Assembly: GCA_965227905.1 (NCBI GenBank)
Contig: OZ245780.1
Coordinates: 3,720,001-3,784,000, forward strand
From: CBDDHT01 sp965227905
GTDB taxonomy: Bacteria; Pseudomonadota; Alphaproteobacteria; Rhizobiales; Methyloligellaceae
DNA length: 64,000 nt
Direction: 5' to 3'
Below the pieces are notes generated by a model, which was not told where the DNA came from, ran no database searches, and saw only the letters and a list, made by a program, of their open reading frames with translations. The position numbers and the translations under genes are program-made. The stretch's first letter is position 1, and every line of letters begins with the position of its first letter. Below, one piece after another: positions 51,644-61,600 of the stretch.

Positions 51644-54277
51644 ATGGACGTCGTCATCGTCGAGTCGCCCGCAAAGGCGAAAACGATCAATAAATACCTG
51701 GGTAATGACTATCGAGTCTTGGCTTCTTATGGCCATGTACGAGATCTTCCGTCCAAAGACGGTTCGGTGAACCCGGACGAAGACTTCGAGATGCAGTGGG
51801 ATGTTGATTCCAAATCTGCTGCACGCTTGAAGGAGATTGCCCAGGCCGTCAAAAGCGCCGACCGTCTGATTCTCGCGACTGACCCGGATCGCGAGGGCGA
51901 AGCGATCTCCTGGCACGTCCTCCAGGTGCTGGAGCAGAAGAAGGCTCTGAAGGGCGTCGCGGTCGAACGCGTTGTCTTCAATGCCATCACCAAGAAGGCT
52001 GTTCTCGACGCGATTGCGCAACCGCGCGAACTCGATACGCCGCTGGTCAGCGCCTATCTCGCACGGCGCGCACTCGACTATCTTGTCGGCTTCACGCTTT
52101 CGCCGGTGCTCTGGCGCAAGCTGCCAGGCTCGCGTTCGGCGGGACGTGTCCAATCGGTGTCTCTTCGGCTCGTCTGCGACCGGGAAGCCGAGATCGAAGC
52201 TTTCAAGACGCGCGAATACTGGTCGATCGAAGCGACGGTCACGACCACGGATGGCGCGACATTCGTCACCCGCCTCGTAAGGACCGGCGACGGCAAGCTC
52301 GACAAATACGATATTCCAGACGAGGCGGCGGCCCTCGCTTTGAAGGTCGCGATCGAATCCAGCCAGTGCGCCGTCTCGTCAATTGAGAAGAAGGCACATA
52401 AGCGGAACCCGGCCCCCCCCTTCACGACGTCGACTATGCAGCAGGAAGCCTCGCGGAAACTCGGTTTTGCCGCGCAGCGCACCATGCAGGTTGCACAGAA
52501 GCTCTATGAAGGCGTCGATATCGACGGCACGACGCAGGGGCTCATTACCTATATGCGAACGGATGGCGTGCAGATTGCGGCGGAAGCACTGACGGCCGTT
52601 CGCCAGCAGATCACGCAGGACTATGGCGACAAATATCTTCCCGACAGTCCGCGCCTCTACAAGACCAAGGCGAAGAACGCGCAGGAGGCTCACGAAGCGA
52701 TCCGCCCAACCGATCTCTCCCGTGATCCGGAAACCGCCAAGCGGTATCTCGATGAGGACGGCGCCAAGCTGTACCGTCTGATCTGGCAGCGCACGATGGC
52801 GAGCCAGATGGAAAGCGCCGAACTCGAACGCACGACAATAAACATCGATGCAGCGAGCGGCGACGGCAACACTTACGGGCTTCGCGCCACGGGTTCCGTT
52901 GTGCGCTTCGACGGCTTTCTAAAGCTCTATGAGGAAGGCAAGGACGACAGCGCCGACGACGATGAGAAACGCCTCCCTGCCCTAAACGAAGGCGACAAGC
53001 TGGATCTCGGCAAGGTCGACGCCAAGCAGCACTTCACCGAGCCGCCGCCGCGTTATACCGAAGCCACGCTCATCAAGAAGATGGAAGAGCTCGGCATCGG
53101 ACGGCCATCGACCTACACATCCACGCTCAGCACCCTGCGTGACCGCGAATATGTGCGTCTCGAACAGCGCCGGCTTCACCCGGAGGACAAGGGCCGTCTC
53201 GTCACGGCGTTTCTGGAGAGCTTCTTCAAACGTTATGTGGAGTATGACTTCACTGCCGCGCTGGAAGAGAAGCTCGATCTGATATCGTCCGACGAGCTGG
53301 CATGGAAAGATGTGCTCCGCGACTTCTGGCGCGATTTCACGGGTGCGGTCCATGAGATCAAGGATCTGCGGGTTTCCGAAGTCCTCGACGCTCTCAACGA
53401 TATGCTTGGGCCGCACATCTTCCCCGATGCCGGCGATGGCAAGGACCCTCGCGCGTGTCCGAAATGCGAAGACGGGCGGATCAGCCTGAAGGTCGGGCGT
53501 TACGGCGCCTTCATCGGATGCTCGAACTATCCCGATTGCCGCTACACCCGCCAGTTCGTCGAGAGCGGCAAGGATGGTGAGAAGGCAACGGTCGAAGACA
53601 CCGAACTCGGGATCGATCCCGAGACCAATCTCGCAATCATGCTGAAGTCGGGCCGCTTCGGGCCTTATCTGCAGCTTGGCGAGCCGGTCGATGGCGAAAA
53701 GCCGAAACGGGCATCGATCCCCAAGGGCATGGATATTGCCGAAGTCAATTTCGAGATGGCGCTCAAGCTTCTGGCGCTTCCGCGCCCCGTCGGCGATCAC
53801 CCGGAGACGGGTAAGCCTATCGTCGCGGGCTTCGGTCGTTACGGACCGTTTATCGAGCATGCCGGGACTTACGCCAATCTGGACAATCCGGAAGAAGTAT
53901 TCACGGTCGGTCTCAACCGGGCGGTAACGCTCCTGGCCGAAAAGAAGACCTCGGGCGGACGGCGTGGTGCCTCGGTTCTCAAAGAGCTTGGCGAACACCC
54001 CGAACTCGGCGGACCGATCCAGGTCCTCAGCGGCCGTTATGGTCCCTATGTGAAGCATGGCAAAATCAATGCGACGCTGCCGAAAGACCAGGTGCCTGAA
54101 GAGACGACAATCGAACGCGCGGTCGAGTTGATTGCGGAAAGGGCGGCAAAGGGCGGGAAAAAGCCGGCGCGCAAGAAGACAACCAAGGCCAAAGCGAAAC
54201 CGAAGGCCAAGGCAAAGCCCAAGGCAAAAACAAAAGCCAAACCCAAAGCTGACGCCGAGGCCGAAGCGAAGAAATAG
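51644..54277 (+). CDS. topA: DNA topoisomerase I
   Basis: 877 residues. DVVIVESPAKAKTINKYLGN and ATDPDREGEAISWHVLQVLE are the TOPRIM metal site; Tyr303 in GLITYMRTDG is the nucleophile that bonds DNA 5' phosphate. One four-cysteine zinc motif lies at about 604-633 (CPKCEDGRIS, GCSNYPDC), followed by TopA C-terminal repeats with the GRYGPYVKHGK pattern (three copies, about 665-830). The final 35 residues are a Lys/Ala/Pro tail. It relaxes negative supercoils. rnr follows after 5 nt. Confidence 0.95.
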   Translation: MDVVIVESPAKAKTINKYLGNDYRVLASYGHVRDLPSKDGSVNPDEDFEMQWDVDSKSAARLKEIAQAVKSADRLILATDPDREGEAISWHVLQVLEQKKALKGVAVERVVFNAITKKAVLDAIAQPRELDTPLVSAYLARRALDYLVGFTLSPVLWRKLPGSRSAGRVQSVSLRLVCDREAEIEAFKTREYWSIEATVTTTDGATFVTRLVRTGDGKLDKYDIPDEAAALALKVAIESSQCAVSSIEKKAHKRNPAPPFTTSTMQQEASRKLGFAAQRTMQVAQKLYEGVDIDGTTQGLITYMRTDGVQIAAEALTAVRQQITQDYGDKYLPDSPRLYKTKAKNAQEAHEAIRPTDLSRDPETAKRYLDEDGAKLYRLIWQRTMASQMESAELERTTINIDAASGDGNTYGLRATGSVVRFDGFLKLYEEGKDDSADDDEKRLPALNEGDKLDLGKVDAKQHFTEPPPRYTEATLIKKMEELGIGRPSTYTSTLSTLRDREYVRLEQRRLHPEDKGRLVTAFLESFFKRYVEYDFTAALEEKLDLISSDELAWKDVLRDFWRDFTGAVHEIKDLRVSEVLDALNDMLGPHIFPDAGDGKDPRACPKCEDGRISLKVGRYGAFIGCSNYPDCRYTRQFVESGKDGEKATVEDTELGIDPETNLAIMLKSGRFGPYLQLGEPVDGEKPKRASIPKGMDIAEVNFEMALKLLALPRPVGDHPETGKPIVAGFGRYGPFIEHAGTYANLDNPEEVFTVGLNRAVTLLAEKKTSGGRRGASVLKELGEHPELGGPIQVLSGRYGPYVKHGKINATLPKDQVPEETTIERAVELIAERAAKGGKKPARKKTTKAKAKPKAKAKPKAKTKAKPKADAEAEAKK

Positions 54278-54282
54278 AGATC

Positions 54283-56577
54283 GTGGCAGGCAAGTCCTCG
54301 AAGCGGAAAACCGGAAAGCCCTCTCACCGAAAAGACTCCGGTGCCGGCACCCCAATGCCGAGCAAGGAAGACATCCTCGATTTCATCAGGACGGCAGGGA
54401 CGACTGTCGGCAAGCGAGAGATCTCGCGGCACTTTCGCATCAAAGGCAGCGCGCGGATCGCACTCAAACGGATCCTGAAGGAGATGGCCGCCGAGGGCAT
54501 GATTGAGGGCGAACGCAAGCGCCTGACGCCTGTTGGAAGTCTCCCCCCGGTTACCGTGATCGAAGTCTTCACTCAGGATGCCGATGGCGAGTTGATTGCG
54601 CGGCCCGCCAATGCCGAAGACAGCGCTTCCGATGCACCGCCTCGTATTCTGGTGATCCCGGACGCCCGCATGCGCGGCACGGCTCCGGGAATGGGCGACC
54701 GCCTGCTGGCGAGGATCGCCCCACTTGAAGAAGAAATCAGCGGCTGTCTCTACGAAGCACGCCCCATCAAACGCCTGCCCCGAGATACGAACCGTTTCCT
54801 TGGGATCTATCGGGAGATTGCGACAGGCGGCGGTGTCATCGATCCTGTCGATCGCAAGCATCTGAAAGAGTGGACCGTTTCCGCCGGCGACACCAATAAT
54901 GCCAAGGATGGTGAACTCGTTCGTTTCGAATTGAAGAAGTCCGGGCGCCACGGCATCTCACGCGCCCGCGTTACGGACACATTGGGCAATCCCGATGCGC
55001 AAGGGGCGCAAAGCCTCATTGCAATCCACAGTCACGGACTGCCGGACGGCTTTGCGGACGATGTGATCGCCGAGGCCGAGAGCCTCACGAGCCCTGACCT
55101 CGGATCGCGCGAAGACCTCCGCCAGATCCCATTGATCACGATCGATCCGGCCGATGCCCGCGATCACGACGATGCCGTTTGGGCGGCACCGGACGATGAT
55201 CCTGAGAATGCCAAGGGGTGGATCGTGATCGTCGCGATCGCAGATGTCGCCGCCCACGTCAGGCCGGGAACCGCTCTCGACCGCGACGCCCTGGATCGCG
55301 GCAACTCGGTCTACTTTCCCGACCGTGTCGTACCCATGCTGCCCGAACGCATCTCGAACAATATGTGCTCCCTGGTCGAGGCACAGGACCGCCCCTGCCT
55401 TGCCGTGCGAATGGTGTTCGACAAGTCGGGCAGGAAGCGCGATCATCGCTTTGTTCGCGGCATGATGCGCTCCGCCGCCAAACTCAGCTATCAGCAGGCA
55501 CAGAGCGCCATCGATGGTAAGCCGGACGACAAGACCGGACCGCTGCTCGACCCCATTCTCAAGCCATTGTGGGCCGCCTATGACGCGGTTCGTGGCGCAC
55601 GTGACAAACGTGCACCTTTGGAGCTGGACCTGCCAGAACGCAAACTCGTTCTTGATGACGATGGCAATGTCCAAGACGTCATCGTGCCTGAGCGCCTGGC
55701 CGCACACCGGCTCGTTGAAGAATTCATGATTCAGGCCAATGTGTCGGCCGCCGAAACACTGGAGCGCCGCAAAAGTCCCCTGCTCTACCGGGTCCACGAT
55801 GCACCGTCGAAAGAGAAGCTCGAATCACTCGCCGAAGTTCTGAAGACGTTTCAGCTCGCGCTCCCAAAGTCGGGTGTGCTGAAGCCGGAGCATTTCAATC
55901 GCATTCTTGAACAGACCGCCGAGACGCCCCATGCCGAACTCGCGGCCGAGATGGTGCTGAGAAGCCAGGCACAGGCGGAGTACAATCCTGGCAACTACGG
56001 CCATTTCGGTCTCAATCTGCGCCGCTATGCGCATTTCACGTCGCCGATCAGGCGCTATGCGGACCTTATCGTGCACCGCGCGTTGATCGCTGCTCTGGAT
56101 CTGGGAGACGACGGTCTGACAGAACGCGAGATCGACCGTCTGGAGCAGATCGCCGAATTGATCTCTGCAGCCGAACGGCGGGCCATGGCCGCAGAGCGCG
56201 AGACCGTCGACCGGTTGATCGCCGGCTTTCTCGCCGAAAAGGTCGGCACGACATTCAAGGCTCGCATCTCAGGCGTTGCCCGGCCCGGTCTCTTCGTCAG
56301 GCTGGATACAACGGGTGGCGATGGCTTTATACCGGTGTCTACGATCGGCGATGATTATTACGTCTACGACGAACGCCGGCAGGCCATGACCGGCGAGCGA
56401 ACCGGGGTCGAGTACCGCCTGGGCGACAAGGTGGATGTGCGTCTGGTCGAGGCGATCCCGTCTGCCGGCGCCCTCCGATTCGAGATCGTGAGCGAAGGGC
56501 GCAAAGGCGTGCCGCGTTCGGATGGTCGGAAAAAGAAAGAGACGCGCGGCAGGCCCTACCGTCGCCGACGGCGGTAA
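54283..56577 (+). CDS. rnr: Ribonuclease R
   Basis: 764 residues. A winged helix is at 25-80, cold-shock domains at 80-240, the RNB catalytic domain from about 255 with TIDPADARDHDDAVWA (metal Asps), and an S1 domain near 645-725 (FKARISGVARPGLFVRLDTT). The C-terminal tail is Arg/Lys-rich. It degrades structured RNA from the 3' end. GTG 54283 is the start, 5 nt after topA, so it is in the same operon. Confidence 0.93.
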   Translation: MAGKSSKRKTGKPSHRKDSGAGTPMPSKEDILDFIRTAGTTVGKREISRHFRIKGSARIALKRILKEMAAEGMIEGERKRLTPVGSLPPVTVIEVFTQDADGELIARPANAEDSASDAPPRILVIPDARMRGTAPGMGDRLLARIAPLEEEISGCLYEARPIKRLPRDTNRFLGIYREIATGGGVIDPVDRKHLKEWTVSAGDTNNAKDGELVRFELKKSGRHGISRARVTDTLGNPDAQGAQSLIAIHSHGLPDGFADDVIAEAESLTSPDLGSREDLRQIPLITIDPADARDHDDAVWAAPDDDPENAKGWIVIVAIADVAAHVRPGTALDRDALDRGNSVYFPDRVVPMLPERISNNMCSLVEAQDRPCLAVRMVFDKSGRKRDHRFVRGMMRSAAKLSYQQAQSAIDGKPDDKTGPLLDPILKPLWAAYDAVRGARDKRAPLELDLPERKLVLDDDGNVQDVIVPERLAAHRLVEEFMIQANVSAAETLERRKSPLLYRVHDAPSKEKLESLAEVLKTFQLALPKSGVLKPEHFNRILEQTAETPHAELAAEMVLRSQAQAEYNPGNYGHFGLNLRRYAHFTSPIRRYADLIVHRALIAALDLGDDGLTEREIDRLEQIAELISAAERRAMAAERETVDRLIAGFLAEKVGTTFKARISGVARPGLFVRLDTTGGDGFIPVSTIGDDYYVYDERRQAMTGERTGVEYRLGDKVDVRLVEAIPSAGALRFEIVSEGRKGVPRSDGRKKKETRGRPYRRRRR

Positions 56578-56662
56578 CGCGCCAGTGAGACCTTTCGTGT
56601 CATAGTGACGCGCGAGTACAACATGTCTTCCCGCAATTGAGCAAAAGCCCTATATAGCCGCC

Positions 56663-57109
56663 ATGACCAGCAACATCGAACAACTCGCACCCACCGTCAC
56701 ACAAGTGTCCAATCCCCCGCGAAGCGTGGGCCAGGCCATGTGGAATGGTGCCCGCTCGAAATGCCCGAGCTGCGGTAAGGGCTCCCTCTTTCGGCGCTAT
56801 CTCAAAGTGGCGGATTCCTGCAATCATTGCTCTGAGGAACTTCATCATCAACGGGCCGACGACGCACCGCCCTATCTGACGATCTTTCTCGTCGGGCACA
56901 TAATGCTTCCCCTGGTGCTCTGGGTTGAATTAGCGATGCAACCGGCGCTCTGGGTCCATGCTGTCGCTTGGATTCCACTCACCGTCGCGATGTCGATGCT
57001 TTGCCTCAGCCCGATCAAGGGGGCTGTCGTCGGTCTCCAGTGGGCGCTCTACATGCATGGGTTCGACCCGGCTGGATCGATCGACGACCCACGGCCAAAG
57101 CCCGTCTGA
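56663..57109 (+). CDS. DUF983 zinc-ribbon membrane protein
   Basis: 148 residues. CPSCGKGSLFRRYLKVADSC with NHCSEE gives two CxxC knuckles of a zinc ribbon (residues 34-58), then two TM helices (about 72-90, 95-115) and the DUF983 end motif LSPIKGAVVGLQWALYMHGF. Function of the family is unknown. It follows rnr, its usual rhizobial position. Confidence 0.87.
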   Translation: MTSNIEQLAPTVTQVSNPPRSVGQAMWNGARSKCPSCGKGSLFRRYLKVADSCNHCSEELHHQRADDAPPYLTIFLVGHIMLPLVLWVELAMQPALWVHAVAWIPLTVAMSMLCLSPIKGAVVGLQWALYMHGFDPAGSIDDPRPKPV

Positions 57110-57119
57110 CCCATAGGCG

Positions 57120-57692
57120 ATGGCCCAGGCCCTGACGGCCATAGTGTTGCTGGCCGGCACGCTCGCGGCAGCGATCGCCCTTCTCTATACGTCTGCCGCG
57201 TTCTCGCTGCTGGGTATCGATCCGCTGGCGCTGAATGTGGTCAACGGAACGCTCGACAGAGCCGCGCTCCAAACGACCGTGATCGATGGCCTTTCGTTCA
57301 ACGAGCTTGAGATTGCCCACTTTCTCGATGTCAAAGCGCTTGTCGTCGGCGTCCGGTTGGCTCTCGCGATTCTGCTCGTCGGCCTTGCCATCATCGCTTG
57401 GCGCTGGCGCCACCTGATCCGTACCGGCGCCGCATGGGCCTTCGGCATATTCGTCGTGGCAACGACTTCCCTTGTCGGCAGCTACTTTGCGCTCGGCCAT
57501 GTAAGGACATCCGACCTGCTGCACTCGCTCTTCTTCGAACCGGGTTCTTACGTCTTTCCGCACGGCACCCTGATGGCCGCCCTCTATACCAATGACCAAA
57601 TGACGGCCGGCGCGGTCTTCGTCATCTGCACGTGGGGCTTTCTGCTGGGCCTCGTATGGATGAGCGCCCGTCTAATTCCCGCCAAGGTTTGA
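57120..57692 (+). CDS. Integral membrane protein, DUF1461-like
   Basis: 190 residues with four TM helices (about 5-27, 75-97, 105-125, 160-182). The segment FNELEIAHFLDVKALVVGV between TM1 and TM2 resembles the conserved E..H..DVK motif of DUF1461 (TIGR01906) proteins; this is a memory match. It begins 10 nt after the DUF983 gene. Confidence 0.6.
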   Translation: MAQALTAIVLLAGTLAAAIALLYTSAAFSLLGIDPLALNVVNGTLDRAALQTTVIDGLSFNELEIAHFLDVKALVVGVRLALAILLVGLAIIAWRWRHLIRTGAAWAFGIFVVATTSLVGSYFALGHVRTSDLLHSLFFEPGSYVFPHGTLMAALYTNDQMTAGAVFVICTWGFLLGLVWMSARLIPAKV

Positions 57693-57741
57693 CATAAGAC
57701 GCCTGTCTCATCACGATGCCGCGCACCTCAAACCAGATGCT

Positions 57742-58488
57742 ATGGAGAATGTTCGCGTGAACGACAGCACGGCCCGACTGAATTCTTTCGACCGTAAACA
57801 GGAATGGCCGAACGTCCGCCCGCGCGATGCCGCCACTTTGATGATTGTCGACAGCAGCGGCTCCGAGCCGCGTGTCCTGATGGGCAAGCGCAGCGACAAG
57901 CATGTATTTTATCCTGGAGCTTATGTCTTTCCGGGCGGCAGGGTCGACCCGGGCGACAGCCGGCTTGCCGGTCCTGACGACCTGCATCCCGAAGTCATGC
58001 GCAAGCTTCTCGTCGACATGAAGGGTTCGACCAGCCCCAACCGGGCACGCGGGCTGGCCAGGGCGGCTGTGCGCGAGACCTTCGAGGAAACCGGCGTCCT
58101 GATCGGCCATCCGAAATCCGGCGCTCACAAGTCGCGCTCGCCATCCTGGCGCGCCTTCCTCAACCATGGTGTCGCGCCGAGCCTGGATCGCCTTATCTTC
58201 TTCGCACGTGCCATCACCCCCCCGAGACGGCCAAGGCGCTATGACACGCGGTTCTTCTGTGTCGATGCCGACGCCATCGCCGAAACCGTCCGTCCGCAGG
58301 ATAGCGAATTGCTTGCGCTTCACTGGTTGACCCACAAAGAGGCGCATGCGCTTGAACTTCCGCGCATTACCGAGGTCATTCTTGATGCCCTTTTCGAACG
58401 CCTGGCTGCCGGCGGGCTTCCCGGCGCGGATGAGCCCGTGCCCTATTTCTTTATGCAGAATGGACGCTTCGAGCGCAGCACGCTCTGA
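57742..58488 (+). CDS. NUDIX hydrolase
   Basis: 248 residues. The Nudix box is split over GGRVDPGDSR and LARAAVRETFEETGVLIG, with an insert of about 45 residues between, as in the longer CoA-type Nudix proteins (NUDT7/8/19-like). REXXEE is intact (RETFEET). They cleave nucleoside diphosphates linked to another group, possibly CoA. Follows the DUF983 and DUF1461-like genes and precedes rpmG. Confidence 0.83.
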   Translation: MENVRVNDSTARLNSFDRKQEWPNVRPRDAATLMIVDSSGSEPRVLMGKRSDKHVFYPGAYVFPGGRVDPGDSRLAGPDDLHPEVMRKLLVDMKGSTSPNRARGLARAAVRETFEETGVLIGHPKSGAHKSRSPSWRAFLNHGVAPSLDRLIFFARAITPPRRPRRYDTRFFCVDADAIAETVRPQDSELLALHWLTHKEAHALELPRITEVILDALFERLAAGGLPGADEPVPYFFMQNGRFERSTL

Positions 58489-58590
58489 AAATGGCGTGTG
58501 ATCCGGTATTAACAGCCTTGCGTATCCTTTCGGTCACTTGACATCGGCGCACACGAGGCTAGGTTGCCGCTTTGTTTATTGAGGTTCGTT

Positions 58591-58758
58591 ATGGCAAAGC
58601 CCACCACACAGAAAATCAAGCTTTTGAGCACCGCGGGGACTGGCTTTTTCTACGTCACGAAAAAGAACGCACGCACATTGACGGAAAAATTGTCCTTCAA
58701 GAAATACGATCCCGTGGCGCGCAAGCACGTCGAGTTCAAAGAAGCCAAGATCAAATAG
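58591..58758 (+). CDS. rpmG: 50S ribosomal protein L33
   Basis: 55 residues starting MAKPTTQKIKLLSTAGTGFF. TKKNARTLTEKLSFKKYDPV is the L33 core. It lacks the CxxC pairs, so it is the zinc-independent (C-) form. GAGG lies 8 nt before the ATG. In rhizobia it commonly sits between the NUDIX gene and pleD. Confidence 0.95.
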   Translation: MAKPTTQKIKLLSTAGTGFFYVTKKNARTLTEKLSFKKYDPVARKHVEFKEAKIK

Positions 58759-58822
58759 CGCAGCCGCGCGTCTCACCGTCTGCCCGACGATCTGGATATT
58801 TTTGTAATGTCCGGAAAGTTGA

Positions 58823-58881
58823 GGCCAGTCCCGCTACTACTCGGCAGCGGGGTAGATCCGAAATAGTAGACGGGACTGACC
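58823..58881 (+). ncRNA. Candidate structured RNA element
   Basis: GGCCAGTCCCG (58823-58833) pairs with CGGGACTGACC (58871-58881) at 10 of 11 positions, and TACTA/TAGTA continue the helix inside. The structure follows rpmG by about 65 nt. It may be a terminator-like 3' end or part of a small RNA. No family recognised. Confidence 0.3.
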
Positions 58882-59215
58882 AACAAGCCAAATGGACCAA
58901 AGAGGGCCTTGGTCGTCTCTGGCTTGGTGGCCGGTCAAGAGTCGGCGTTAACGAGGAGGCCACTCAAGCCGCGCTCCGACCGGCCGAACCCTACGGACCC
59001 AGGAGATGCGGCGGACCTGAGCAAACCGCAGGGTTATCGGATATTCTTTGGGAGGCAAATTGGACGCCTGACACTCGCCGCGAGATTGTCAGCGTCACTT
59101 CCGCTTAATGCCTCCTCAATGCAATTGCCTGCTTGTGTCGCATCCACACTAACCAGAACCATCGCAAAATCAATCGATCTGCGTTACGCATTACACAGAA
59201 TTGCGTGGCAAAGTA

Positions 59216-59257
59216 AAGCCTTAACCTAAACCGGTTCTGGCAAGGCTTGAGCGTTTT
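59216..59257 (+). terminator. Rho-independent terminator-like hairpin
   Basis: AAGCCTT (59216-59222) and AAGGCTT (59242-59248) form a stem that also encloses AACC/GGTT, followed by GAGCGTTTTTG. No gene ends near it on the plus strand, so it may end an untracked transcript. Confidence 0.5.
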
Positions 59258-59585
59258 TGTTGCGAACGTAACCGCTGGCTGCACGTATTAGGGGTCGGCA
59301 ATAGCTATTTATGCCGCGACTCGCAGCAGCAGACCAGCGTTTTAATCGACCATCATCTGTCAATTGACGCATAGCTTACCGACCAGTCGATAGACGAAAA
59401 CAGTCATCATGGTTTTTTTGATCCATGACTGTTGGAAATCTGTCCGTCGAAACTGGACACGCGACTCGAAGCCTCTGCGAACCACACACGGAAGCCAGGG
59501 AATCCGGAACATCGTTGCGGATTGGCCGTCTTCGGCCTCAACAAGTGACCACAATCATAGATTGTATGTTGAAATTGCTACACTT

Positions 59586-60959
59586 TTAGGCGGCATCGGC
59601 AACGACGCGATTACGGCCGTTCTGCTTGGCCGAATATAGCGCCTGATCGGCCCGCTTGAGGATCGTGTCGCAGGTGTCGTCGACCCTTTCGAAGGTCGCA
59701 ACGCCGACGCTGGCAGTCACCTCGAGAGGCCGCTCATATCCCGGTACGGAAAAGGGTCGCCCTGCGACAGATTGGCGCAATCTTTCCCCGACCATATAGG
59801 CCTTTGCCATGTCCGTTTCGGGCATTACGACCACGAATTCCTCGCCACCGAGACGGCAGGCGAGATCGATACCGCGGGTGTTGCGCCGGATACGCGCCGC
59901 GAAAGCTTTGAGCACTTCATCGCCGGCGTCATGCCCGTATGTATCGTTCACCGACTTGAAGTAGTCGATATCGATGATCAGCAGCGAAAGAGGCTTGCCG
60001 CGTTGGGAGGCTTCATCGACCAACGTCTTGAGATGGCTCTCCATATAGCGCCGGTTGTGAAGCCCCGTCAGCGGGTCCGTCAGCGCCATCTCGACACTTT
60101 CGACCAGCTTGTGCTTCAGCGTATCGGTATATCGTTTGCGCTTGATCTGGGTCCTGACGCGGGCCAGCAACTCGTTTCTTTCGATCGGACGCAACACATA
60201 GTCGTTGACGCCGATATCCAGGCCTCTGAGAAGCCGCTGATCGTCTCCCGGCTCCACCAGAACCAAGATCGGCAAATGACGTGTGCGCTCGAGCGTGCGC
60301 ACCTGCGAACAGAGCCGCAATCCGTCGGAGCCATCGAGATTGAGGCTGACAATCAGGAGATCGAGTTCCATATCGGGAAGCATCAACAGTGCTTCCTGGG
60401 GATCGGACACAACCTCGACCGACTGTTCGCCCTGCAACGTCTCGACGACACGCTGCGCGGATCGGCTATGATCCTCGACGAGCATTATGCTGCCCCCGAC
60501 ACTGGATACGGCCGTGCCGCCGGCACGTTCGCTGTCGAGCCCCATCTGCTCGCTTGTCGAGGCACGCATCAGCATTTCATCGGTAAGCGTCTTGAGGCGC
60601 GAGAGGTTTCGCACCCTTGTAATGAGCGCGACATCATCGACAGGCTTCGACAGGAAGTCGTCGGCGCCTGCCTCCAGGCCCTGAATCTTGTCGGACGGCT
60701 GATCCAGCGCTGTAATCATGATCACCGGAACGTGCTGGGTCGCCGGGTCGGCCTTAAGCCTGCGACAGACTTCGAACCCATCCATCTCCGGCATCATGAC
60801 ATCGAGGAGCACAACGTCGACATTCTCACGCGCACATAGGTCGAGCGCCGCTGCACCGCTGTTGGCGGTCAACACTTCGAAATACTCGGCCGTCAACCGC
60901 GCTTCGAGGAGTTTGACGTTGGCGTCGATATCATCGACGACGAGGACGCGGGCTGTCAT
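59586..60959 (-). CDS. pleD: Response regulator diguanylate cyclase PleD
   Basis: 457 residues, REC-REC-GGDEF. REC1 has the acidic pair Asp9/Asp10 and phospho-acceptor Asp53; REC2 is degenerate (IMLVEDHSRSAQ; LIVSLNLDGSDG). The output domain has GGEEF at 371-375 and an RxxD inhibitory site (RGID, 362-365), five residues before, so it should be an active, product-inhibited c-di-GMP synthase. In Caulobacter PleD acts at the stalked pole under DivJ/PleC. It follows divK by 18 bp in the same operon. Confidence 0.95.
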   Translation of the reverse strand: MTARVLVVDDIDANVKLLEARLTAEYFEVLTANSGAAALDLCARENVDVVLLDVMMPEMDGFEVCRRLKADPATQHVPVIMITALDQPSDKIQGLEAGADDFLSKPVDDVALITRVRNLSRLKTLTDEMLMRASTSEQMGLDSERAGGTAVSSVGGSIMLVEDHSRSAQRVVETLQGEQSVEVVSDPQEALLMLPDMELDLLIVSLNLDGSDGLRLCSQVRTLERTRHLPILVLVEPGDDQRLLRGLDIGVNDYVLRPIERNELLARVRTQIKRKRYTDTLKHKLVESVEMALTDPLTGLHNRRYMESHLKTLVDEASQRGKPLSLLIIDIDYFKSVNDTYGHDAGDEVLKAFAARIRRNTRGIDLACRLGGEEFVVVMPETDMAKAYMVGERLRQSVAGRPFSVPGYERPLEVTASVGVATFERVDDTCDTILKRADQALYSAKQNGRNRVVADAA

Positions 60960-60977
60960 GGCGCTGTCAAATCCTAT

Positions 60978-61352
60978 CTATTCTGCGTCGCCAATGAAGT
61001 GGCGAACGGTTTCGAGAAATGCTGCAACGGAAATCGGTTTGGAGATATAGGCTTCGCAGCCGCCTTCGCGAATACGTTCCTCATCGCCTTTCATGGCGAA
61101 TGCCGTCACGGCCACAACAGGAATGCTGCGCAACTCATCGTCATCCTTGAGCCATTTGGTGACTTCCAGCCCGGAAACTTCGGGAAGCTGAATGTCCATA
61201 AGGATCAGATCAGGCCGATGCAACTTGGCGAGCGAAAGCGCCTGCGTGCCGTCCCGGGTCTGAAGTGTTTCATAGCCGTGAGCATCGAGCAGATCATGAA
61301 ACAGCTTCATGTTCAGCTCGTTGTCCTCGACGATCATTACGGTTTTCGTCAT
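60978..61352 (-). CDS. divK: Single-domain response regulator DivK
   Basis: 124 residues starting MTKTVMIVEDNELNMKLFHD, one receiver domain only. Acidic pocket Glu9/Asp10, phospho-acceptor Asp53 (LILMDIQLPEVSG), Thr in AVTAFAM and Lys in YISKPIS are all present and numbering matches Caulobacter DivK. It controls CtrA through DivL/CckA and activates PleD. The 77 upstream codons of the open frame are not coding by homology. Confidence 0.95.
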   Translation of the reverse strand: MTKTVMIVEDNELNMKLFHDLLDAHGYETLQTRDGTQALSLAKLHRPDLILMDIQLPEVSGLEVTKWLKDDDELRSIPVVAVTAFAMKGDEERIREGGCEAYISKPISVAAFLETVRHFIGDAE

Positions 61353-61600
61353 AGGTTTATGCCGCGTGGGTTGAGACGCCCCATATTCGGTTATGTTTCC
61401 GGAATATGCCATGCCTACCGTTCTATGCGGATTGTTTGGGCCCCAGGGCCAGCAGCGGCGTCCAACCGCGTCCCCCACTCGCGAACCCTTATTTGACACC
61501 AAACGGGTAACTAACTGCTTAAGGTCAAGGCAAGACGTCACTTTGTTTGAAGGGTGCCCGCCGCAAAACTGGCGAAACACTCAGGAAAAAGGCTGAAAAG

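Larger units (their letters stand above)
58759..59585. other. Long intergenic region rpmG-pleD
   Basis: 827 bp between convergent rpmG and pleD. It contains a long-range stem at 58823-58881 and a terminator-like hairpin at 59216-59253, plus a bulged hairpin at 59399-59433. Open frames of 60-100 codons have no ribosome-binding site or recognisable product. Confidence 0.5.

Noticed and set aside
52982..54355. 457-codon open frame antisense to topA
   Set aside because: Shadow of topA; composition is the reverse complement of Lys/Glu-rich codons and no motif is visible.
59409..59639. 76-codon open frame before pleD
   Set aside because: Begins inside a hairpin, ends inside pleD, and has no ribosome-binding site or known motif.
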